From Auricularia sp. M13 (lineage: Eukaryota; Basidiomycota; Agaricomycetes; Auriculariales; Auriculariaceae), in NCBI GenBank assembly GCA_037042915.1, contig CM073194.1, positions 4,216,001-4,280,000 of the forward strand: DNA of 64,000 bases. Reading direction: 5' to 3'. The position numbers and the translations under genes are program-made. Numbering within the stretch: position 1 is the stretch's first letter; every line of letters begins with the position of its first letter. The notes beneath the pieces were generated by a model that was given only the letters and a program-made list of their open reading frames with translations, did no database searches and was not told the DNA's origin. Positions 55,453-64,000 of this stretch are shown here, in pieces.

Positions 55453-58400
55453 ATGCCGTTCAGCTTACAAGAAGAGGTCCAGGCATTACAGGACCTGGAC
55501 ACCTATCAAATTGCTCATGAACACGAGATCGACCCCAACGACCAGGGCAATATCGCTGGCTTGCTGGCAGGTACGCCTGTGGCTGCTAAAGCTTGGGCGC
55601 CTCTCACCGCGAGCATCCAGGCGCCGTCGAGGCTGTTGCTACGAACCCAGAAGCTATCACCGAACCCGAGGTATTTGATGTATACCGCAGCCTGCTCAAG
55701 TGCGTTGTAATTCTGTAATTCTGCTGCTCAACTGCTGGTGCTAATCCCGGGATGCAGACATTCGGGCGCGTTGCAGGGCTCGACTATGAACCAGCTGCTG
55801 GACTCGCTCTCCTCGGGCCTGCTGGCCGAGGCCGAGCAGACCATCCACGACGTCGAGCACGAAGAGCAGGACGTGTTCATGGTCCACAAGCAGCCGCTCG
55901 AGATGTATGTCTTCCTGCTGCACTGGTTCGTCAGCGCCGCGGAGAAGGTCAGCGCGAAGAACGACGAGAACGAGGGTGCGGCGCCTGCGAAGCCTGCGGT
56001 AAGTGGACTGCATATAATTCTCCGTTTTACCAGCTGACTGGTTGAACAGCGCGGCAGAGGCAAGGCGGCCGCAGGTCGCACCACGGCCGCCAGAAAATCC
56101 TCGACTTGGTCTTGGGCATCGCAAATCCCTGCTACGCTCGTCTTGCTGGCCAAGGTATTGCGCATCAAGTCGCACCGCATATGGACCACCACAGCCGAGC
56201 GCGACGCGTTCATAAAGTGAGTACAAGGCATGTCTGGTTGGCTGTATTCGGGGGTGTCACAGTGGTCGCGACGTGTCGCAACGCCAGTTCGCAACGGAAT
56301 CCGCAACGAAAGTCGCGACGTTGCGACCTCGCGCGTCGCCACACTCGCATCCGCTCGCAACGCTGACTCGCAACGAACCCCGCGACGGATTTCCGTTCCC
56401 AGAACGTTCAGGCCGCCATACCCGCGTAAAATTTTACGTTTCCGTGGCATTTTTATTGCCCCACTGTACGGCACGGCCTGATGTTGCGACCAACGTTGCG
56501 AAGCATATCACAGTGCTAGCCCGCAACGACACTCGCAACGCTATCGTCGCAACACCTCGTTGCGGCCACTGTTACGACGCGTTGCGACCGCACTGTGATA
56601 CCCCCTATCATAGTGCTCGCAACGACTCGCAGTGCGATGTCGCGCTCCCGCGACGATCCTCAGTTCACGGCGATGCGCGAAGTCCACATCCACAATCATT
56701 CCATTCTTGCGTCGTTTCAAACATCGTATGACCACGAAGTGCAGAGTTGCGAGTCACGTTGCGAGGGATATCATAGGCCCTTGCTCGCAACGACGCTCGC
56801 AACGTTCTCGCAGCGAGAATCGTTCTCGCCGCAACATTCTCGCTGCGAGCAGTGTTGCGAGTTATTAGGCAGTATCATAGTGCTGGCAACGACTCGCAGC
56901 GCGAGGTTGCATCGAAATCTGCAACGAGAATCGCAATGGGTTGTAGCGGCGTTGCGAGTCCGCCTCGCTACGAAACTCGCGACGTAGTCGCAGCAGAGCA
57001 CAAACCATGCATTCTTGCACGTTTTCCACTACTTTACGACGACGGAGTGCACGGTGTTGCGAGTTATGTTGCGAGCTCGCTGTGATACTCCCTATTGCGA
57101 GCTTGCAGTGACCCCCCCCCCTCCCCCTACTTGACCTGCTCCACCTGCTCCACATTTCGCAGCCGTATATTGACGCTCTTTATAGTTGCGTGACGCGTCC
57201 TGCGTATCACATAACCGAAAGCAAGGAATACATGAAGAATAACGACATTAAACTTGGCGTGTACAAGGTCATCTGCGTCGCCGTCAAGTTCCACGGCCAT
57301 GGATTTGGTACGTCACTTCCTGCCGCGTTCTATACGACGGTCCTGATATTACTGCAGGCGCGCAAATATCCATCATGCAGTGCCTGCAATATTTCGAGCA
57401 CCTGGCGGAGCCCATGGCCGAGGCTCTGACCGTCCTCGTCAAGGAATTCGACCACCCGCAGCTGGCTGAGGAAATTCTACGGTAAGTTCACGGCGTCTTT
57501 GTCAGGATGTGCGCGGCGAGCTCATTGGCATGTCCAGAGAAGTAGCAGGAAAGACATTCAGCGCGAACGACTCGAAGAGCCCACGCGTGTTCTCACGATT
57601 CCTGGTGCACCTCACGCAGCTGGTTCCGCGACTTGTGCTCAAGCAAGCCAGTCTGCTGCTGACGCATCTCGACTCCGAGGTACGTTATTCCTCGGTATAC
57701 AGACAGGGTGGTGTTCTAACCTTCGTTCAGTCGTACCCTATGCGCATGGCTGTCGTGGAGATGATCGGCGAGCTCATCAAGGACATCGCGCTGAACGAGG
57801 AGGAGGACGAGAAGGGCAAACGTGAGAAGCGGATCCGCGGCCTGTTCGAGCTCCTAGGCGAGCGCTTCCTCGACCTGAGCGCGTTCGTGCGCGTCAAGGT
57901 GATGAACACCATTATCAAGCTTTGCGAGTGCGTAGCCTCTCGCCTTGCACTTCCACGCTTCTACGCACTAATGTTCTATATGTAGCATGCCGCAGAAGTT
58001 CCCGCAGCAACGGCTGAAGATCACCGAGCTCACCATCGCGAGCTTGGAGGACAAGATGAGCAGCGTGCGCAAGGCGGCGATCGCGTTGTTGTCGAAGCTC
58101 GTCACGACGCACCCGTACGGCTTGATGCATGGCGGAGAGCTGAATCTGCTCAAGTGGGAAGAGCGCTATGCGTCGATGTGCAAGGAGCTCGAGGCGCTGG
58201 ACAAACCCGGCGAGCTCGAGAAGCCGCCCGTTGTGCGCGAGGATGCGGTCGACGATGAGGAGATGGACGAGGAGGGCGACGCGGAGGCGACGCCGAAAGT
58301 CAAGTGTGTAGCCATCACCCAGGGATGAGTTCCTCGGCCTAACTTGCTAACCTTATGCGCAGACGCGAGCAGCGCGATCACTCAGGTTCTGATACTGAAC

Positions 58401-61400
58401 CGGACGAGCCTCGTGAGGAGGCATCGCCGGGCAAGGCGAATGGCAAGCTCAAGCCGCGCAAGTCGGACATCCTCGACCTGTCGGGCCTCAACAACGAACA
58501 GGCCGTTCTCGCGACGCTCGAGAGCCACCACGTCCAGCATCTCAAACTGCGCAAGCGTTACTACGCCGAGGGCCTCAGCTTCATCCGCCAGCTCGAGGCA
58601 GCGATGGATACCATTGAGACATTGCTCGGCTCGAAAGCCAAGGCTGAGGTACTCGAGGCGATGGAATTCTTCCGCACCGCGCACGAGTATGAGATGGAGG
58701 GTGCCGCGGTACGCACGTTCATCAACTATGTGAACTGTTCTGACGGTTTCTATAGAAGGGCATCAAGAGGATGTTACATCTCATTTGGGCGAAGGACAAT
58801 GCGGCCGTCGATGAGGACGGCAAGGAGCTCAAGGGTGTCAAGGCGCGACTCATCGAGTGTTATCGCACACTGTACTTCGACCCAGTGGCCGACATGGAGC
58901 CCAAGCAGCAAGTGAATCGTATCACGAAGAACATGATCGAGTACAGCTGCTTCAGATTTTCAATCCCAATGTGAGACTCACAACCTTTACAGACTAACCT
59001 ACGACGCGACGCTCGCCGACCTCACGTCTCTGGAGGAACTCCTGCGCACCATGATGGACGATGACCAGATTCACGGCGACGTGATTGGCAAGCTCTGGGC
59101 TGTCTACTGTGGGTTGTTGGGAGTTGCACTGAGCCAATGTACTCATTCATTTTATACAGCGTCACCCAAAATGATACCAATTGAGCAGCGCCGAGGAGCC
59201 GTTCTGATCCTCGGCATGCTCGCAGTCGCAAAGCGTAGCATCGTGCAAGAGCGCGTGGAGACCTTGCTGAGGGTTGGGCTGGGTCCTCAAGGCAAGGTAT
59301 AGTCGAATTGCCGGATTGCGTGCAGGCTCGTGCTCAATATATTCTTAGGGGGACCTTGTGCTCGCTCGCTACACTTGCATAGCATTGCAGCGTCTAAGCG
59401 GCAGTGCGAAGAAGGTCAAAGGTACGCTCTGACGCTATGTCAGCAGCTGGAAACTTATTCTATGTGAAGGCTCGCTGATCGATAAGAGCGTTCGGTTGCC
59501 CATGGACAGCGCCGTATTCCGCAAACTGGCTGACGCCATCGAGAATGGTGCACGTACGAAGGACTGGTAGGCGTTCGCGACCCGTTCATATTCCACAACG
59601 TTGAGCGGACTGCAGGTTCGGCATGGCGGAGCAGGCTATCAACACCATCTACGCATTGGGCGAGCGGCCAGACCAGCTGTGCGACTCCATCATCAAGACC
59701 TTCACGAGGAAGGTCTTTGGGAGCCCGCCTGCTGCGAATCGCACGCCTACGCCGACGCAGGCAACACCGGCGCCGTCGCAGGACGCGTCCATGGCCGACG
59801 AGACCGCGTCTGAAGCGACTGTGGACCAAAGCGTCGACTCGACGCAGACAGGGGACGCATCGGGTAGCTCTACGGACCAGATGGACTCGTTTGTGCTCAG
59901 CCAGCTGCTGTTCATTGTCGGCCATGTCGCTATCAAACAGATCGTCTTCCTGGAAATCGTGGAACGCGAGTGGAAGCGCCAAAAGGAAGGCGGGGGCTTG
60001 AAAGGTAAACATGACGTTTTATCCATGCCGGTTTAGGTGCTAACGTGCTTGAAGACAAGCTTGTAGGCGAAAGCAGTCCTCCTCAGAGCTCGACGGGCAA
60101 GGCGGAGGAGCTGGACCAAGTTGCTGGTAACGCTGAGGACGAGATTGGCGACCGCGTCGCGTCCATCCGCGAGTCCGAGTTGCTCTACGGCCCGCATTCC
60201 TTATTGGCCAAATTTGGGCCGATGCTGGTGCACATATGCGGCAGCCCACGCAAGTTCAAGGCATGCCCCGCCCACAGCTCAGACCCGGCTGCCGCTGACC
60301 AACTTTGCAGAATCCTATTCTCAAGACAACGGCGACGCTTGCGTTCGCCAAGTTCCTCTGCGTTAGCTCCCAATTCTGCGACGCGCACCACCGGCTACTG
60401 TTCAAGATTCTCGAGACGTCGAGGGACGCAATCATCAGAAGTAACATTGTCATCGCGCTGGGTGATCTTGCGGTCTGCTTCAGCAACGTCATCGACGAGA
60501 ACAACGCCGAACTGTATCGCGGTCTCTCGGATGCGAATGAGCGTGTTAAGAAGAACACGCTCATGGTCTTAACGCACCTTATTCTCAACGGCATGATCAA
60601 GATCAAGGGTCAGCTTGGAGAGATGGCCAAGTGCTTGGAGGACGAGGACCAGCGCATTGCGGACTTGGCCAGGCTGTTCTTCACCGAGCTGTCGACGAAG
60701 GAGAATGCTATCTACAATAACTTGCCTGACGGTGCGTTCGTCTACTGCTGGTCGATCGTGCGCGTGTCTGACGCCGTTGGTAGTTATCAGCCATTTGTCC
60801 GTCGGGGACCATGCCGTCTCCGAGCCGATCTTCCAGAGCACGATGAAGTACATTTTCACGTTCATTGAGAAGGTATGTGCTTTTATCGCCCGACGAGTTC
60901 GACTGCTCAACATCCGTGTAGGAAAAGCAAGCCGAGAACATCGTCGAGAAGTTGTGTCAGCGCATGCGCCTCGCAGAGGAACCGCGGCAATGGCGCGATA
61001 TCGCGTTCTGTCTGTCTTTACTGCCCTTCAAGTCGGACCGGTCGGTGAAGAAGCTCATCGAGGGACTGCCGTTCTACCAAGACAAGCTACACGAGCCCAA
61101 GGTCTTCGAGTTGTTCAATGAGATCCTCACGAAAGTAAGCCGCAGGCGCGCAGAATTTTAGGAAGGCGTGTGTGCTGATGATTATTATCAGGCTCGGCAA
61201 CGACCCAGCAAGACTGGTCCGTCGAAACCTGAAGCTGAATTGAACGAGTTCGAACAGGTAAGGGTATTCTTTGCTTTGGGCGGGGGTGGTGACTCAGTCA
61301 TTATTTGCAGATCCTGCTAGAAGCCAAGCAGCAAGGCGAGGAGGATCAGGAGCTCGAAAAGCGCGTGGAGTCGAAGAAGGCCGCGGCCAAGAAGCGCGCG

Positions 61401-61477
61401 AGCCGTCGCAGTAAGCCACAGTCGTTTGCTGCGAGTCAGCGAGCTGACGTGTCTTGTCAGCTACTACGAAGAGATGA
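55453..61477 (+). CDS. CND1: Condensin complex subunit 1 (CAP-D2/Ycs4/Cnd1)
   Basis: Large HEAT-repeat gene with many introns. Start MPFSLQEEVQALQDLD at 55453. Exons include ESKEYMKNNDIKLGVYKVI, MRMAVVEMIGELIKDIAL, FVRVKVMNTIIKLCE, LEDKMSSVRKAAIALLSKL and GGELNLLKWEERY. The condensin C-terminal domain follows: ILNGMIKIKGQLGEMAKCL, RIADLARLFFTELSTKENA, IYNNLPD and MKYIFTFIEK, then KPEAELNEFEQILLEAK. The basic end KKRASRR is spliced (GTAAGC to GTCAG) to TTTKR-stop at 61477; reading through would end at 61550. Role: HAWK subunit bound to Smc2/Smc4 kleisin, for mitotic chromosome compaction. One intron (56217-57162) is 946 bp and full of repeats, against about 50 bp elsewhere in this gene. Confidence 0.9.
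56250..57120. repeat. Nested inverted and direct repeats (CGCAACG-rich) inside a condensin intron
   Basis: The array starts GGGGGTGTCACAGTGG (56,253) and has a matching inverted end GCGACCGCACTGTGATACCCCC (56,583-56,604). A second unit begins TATCATAGTGCTCGCAACGACTCGCAG (56,608) and recurs as TATCATAGTGCTGGCAACGACTCGCAG (56,873). Reverse forms such as GTTGCGAGT and TCGCTGTGATACTCCCTATT are scattered between, together with dense CGCAACG/CGTTGCG heptamers. A C-run follows at 57,107-57,117. It looks like nested MITE insertions into an otherwise small intron. Confidence 0.7.
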
Positions 61478-62181
61478 TACTGAACGCAGCTATTCTCTTT
61501 TCTGCGACATACACCTCTACAGTTTATATGTGTACTTATTGCCTGCTTAGTGTACTACCTATGGTCGTGAATATGTATTTCGTGCCGCCAATGCATGGCT
61601 ATCTTTGGCTGGCCATCCAGGGCTTTCGATTTGTGCTTGGGAGCGTGGTAGAATGCCCGGGGGTGCGTAATGAAAAATGCGGCATAGAATCGCGCAGATC
61701 GCAATCACGATGTATAGGTGGGACATCGACATGGTGAGAATGAATGAGGTGTGCCTTGGGTGATAGAAAATATAAGGCACTGAAAGGAAGTTTCCGCTGC
61801 TTGCTCCTGCCTACCTACCTAGCATCTGCCACCTCCTGCTAGCTCGCGCGTTGTATCCAAAGCACCAGCGATACCCCTTAGCAGTGTTCTCCGGCACTAT
61901 ATCCGACCGGTTGGTTGCACTTGTCTCGACAGCACTCATGAAAGGATGCCCTTTTCGCGACCTTTACAACAAGCTAAGTCGTATCAACTTTTAATCCTGG
62001 AAACCTTTACAGGTTCACCCTCGTCTTATAAGGAATTATAAGCTCGCCTACCGCCTATCGACCCGGCCATACCTGCTTGGATCCACCATGCTCAGGCGGG
62101 CACCACTTTCGTATCACGCACAGTCGCAGCCTGTTGTTCCCAGTCTTGAAGTTTGTTCAGATTGACCAACCGGCTCGCAAT
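61478..62181. other. Intergenic region, no gene seen
   Basis: This is the convergent 3' flank between condensin and the zinc-finger paralogue. No recognisable coding region. Confidence 0.4.
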
Positions 62182-64000
62182 CTACGCATACAGGTCGTCC
62201 TCATCTCCGTCGTTCTCCTCGACTGTTTCCTCATTCACCGGCGCTGGCGTCGGCGCTTGCGCGCTAGGCTCGGCCACAGGCGCACCCCACATCGTCGCAT
62301 CGATAGCAAGGAGGGCGCTCAGCATCTCCCTGTCTTGTTCGATCTGCCAGTGGCGGATGTCGATGCCCCGCACCACGAGCTCTGCGTAAATCGCATCGTA
62401 CGCCTTCTCCCCTCCCAGCTCTCCGATTCTCCTGCACGGCGTCTGCCCCTCGGCCTTCTTCTGGCGCCGGTGGTCCTTGAAGTTATCTGGCCGCGTCGTC
62501 TTCAGCAACTTGCCGCAAAAGATGCAGTCGGAGTGTGTGCCGTGCAGCTTGTCCAGGCCAGAGTGGCTCCGTCTATAATGGCGGGTCATCGAGGATTTGT
62601 TGTGGAGGTACTGCTTCAAAGCTTCCTTCGCCTTGGGGTCGACTGCGCATGCGGGGCAACGGTGCTTTTGCCCATTGCTGTAGTCGAGATTGGGCGGCGC
62701 CAGAGGGCTCGACGCTTTCTCTTTCTCGTCGCCTGCAGGAATATCAGCAGGCTTGGGGTGCACGCGAGGCTTGACATACCTGCGCCTGATGCAGGCTGCG
62801 GCTGTACGGATGGTATTGAATTGTTGTCCTTTGCTTGGGCGTGGTGTCCAAGCTGGAATGTGGCCGACATAGTCGACGAAGCGTAGGCGCCTACAAGACG
62901 AATAGCTCTCAACGGAGGCCCGCGACATGGTGACTCGACTGGTACGTACGTTGTGGGTAGGTCGCTGCATGTGTATTATGGAACTGCACACCACCTCCAT
63001 ACGGCGTCGCAGCACCCGCAATGCCTGTCCCGTTGTGCTGGGGGACAATCATGGAACCATTGTGCCCAACATGCCGAGGTGACGCCGGTGTTGGTCTGCC
63101 AGCAGCTGTATGCCCCTGTGCAGCTGCGCGCCTGTCGCCCAGAGTGCGAGCGTAAGGCTCGAAACGACGGTTTGTGTGCAGTTGCTGACGCGACGTAGAT
63201 GGTGCTGGTGGCGCGGACGGCAGGAGGACGTTCGGGGGCCGTACCCATGGAGTCCAATCCAACGAAGACATAGTCATTGGGTCGATTGGAGGGGTCTGCA
63301 GCAATGCTATGTTAGACATCGCTTGGTCCCAATATACGATGTCGCTTACGAAGTTTGCAGCGGTCGGGAGGTGTGCGTTTATCGGAGCGCGAGGGCGCCC
63401 TGTATGCCAATGCGGCTGGTGGGCCCCGCTGACGAAATGGTCTTGCAGCAGTGTCCCAGCATTCGGGTAGATTCCGGACGGCCCAAGAAATGGAAGCATA
63501 TATGCAGTCTGAGGCCAACCGTGCCGCTGCACTGGAGCTGGATAGCCGTCGTTGCTACCAAAGCTCGGCGGGGTGACATACGATGTCTTCATGAAGAAAG
63601 TGAGTCAGCGCTGTCCCAGGCAATTCGAACGCTGTACTTACTTGCACTGGAGTGTTTACTCTCGGCATAGTGAACGATGCACGAGCGTCGGGCGGCGACG
63701 GTGTTGGTACCGTGACGGACTCCGTACCCGACTCTTCTGTGCCCGTTGCCAGCGAAGGCGTTGAGCTGCTGTGCTGTATGTCTGTCGTAGGGTTGGCTAT
63801 TGGCGCGCTCGTCGGCTGGGCTCCATCGCCATCCCATGACAACGGCTCGATAAACCCGGGATCATGCTCGAAATATTTCTCCAACATCGTCGTTAGCGGC
63901 GCGGCTGCGAGTGTCTCTTGCACGTCCTCGGCTTCCCTCACGGCGAACGCGTTCTCGACTTCTGGCTGAATGGTGGTTTGCTGCTCTGGAGACCCGGACG
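62182..64000 (-). CDS. Pro-rich protein with C-terminal paired zinc-finger-like domain (paralogue 2, cut by window edge)
   Basis: Minus strand; the 5' end lies beyond 64,000. The N-terminal part includes EAEDVQETLAAAPLT and a Ser/Thr/Pro-rich stretch. A middle exon (about 63,590-62,950) reads MKTSYVTPPSFGSNDGY and has RRFEPYARTLGDRRAAAQ, matching RRFNPYARPSDA of paralogue 1. The last exons give YSNGQKHRCPACAVDP, MTRHYRRSHSG, CIFCGKLLK, FKDHRRQKK and RHWQIEQDREMLSALLAID, ending EENDGDEDDLYA. The domain order, both CxxC..H finger-like units and the acidic end mirror paralogue 1. Function unknown; a nuclear role is inferred. Exon joints are approximate. Confidence 0.7.

Noticed and set aside
57185-57200. 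GTGACGCGTCC in the condensin gene as an MCB site
   Set aside because: It lies inside coding sequence (CVTRPAYH), not in a promoter.

Overview
The window reads as a chromosome segment of a filamentous basidiomycete (Agaricomycete-like). Genes are broken by many short introns, mostly about 40-60 bp with GT..AG ends. Ordinary nuclear housekeeping genes are present, along with basidiomycete-style expansions: an F-box protein, a DUF6533-like membrane protein, cysteine-rich secreted proteins and a Pro-rich zinc-finger family. All exon calls come from reading the sequence, and no database search was possible.

Left part (1-26 kb). A VPS16 gene on the minus strand is followed by two plus-strand paralogues of a cysteine-rich secreted protein (3.7-5.0 and 11.25-12.5 kb); a third lies inverted at 22.6-23.8 kb. 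Pieces of the VPS16 5' end recur after each of the first two secreted-protein genes, so the locus looks like a tandem duplication of [VPS16 start + secreted-protein gene]. A LINE-like element with an RNase H-RT ORF (5.8-9.0 kb) and a 502-bp TA-flanked MITE (10.1 kb) sit in the spacer. Next come a zinc-finger/Pro-rich gene (13.4-15.7 kb), SEC62 divergent from a DUF952 gene (16.5-17.9 kb), a zinc-finger gene relic, a Pro-rich gene divergent from an F-box gene, and a DUF6533-like gene.

Middle part (about 27-52 kb). This is an accessory island between ordinary genes. About a dozen genes, all on the plus strand, surround a five-exon Helitron Rep/helicase gene (38.1-42.5 kb). At least five neighbours belong to one divergent family that I cannot name, with OB-fold-like, RPA-like patterns. 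Many genes carry their own TATA box, and several intergenic regions carry ACGCGT (MCB-like) sites. One family member is interrupted by a 4.3-kb LTR element with 858-bp LTRs that look identical and a TACTG target duplication. I regard the island as the strongest candidate for an undescribed system: a Helitron-type replicase linked to an expanded set of putative ssDNA-binding proteins, possibly expressed in S phase.

Right part (53-64 kb). An arrestin-like gene and a condensin subunit 1 (CAP-D2/Ycs4/Cnd1) gene return the window to housekeeping content. The condensin gene has an unusual 946-bp intron filled with nested CGCAACG-rich inverted repeats. A second full zinc-finger/Pro-rich paralogue enters from the right edge on the minus strand.
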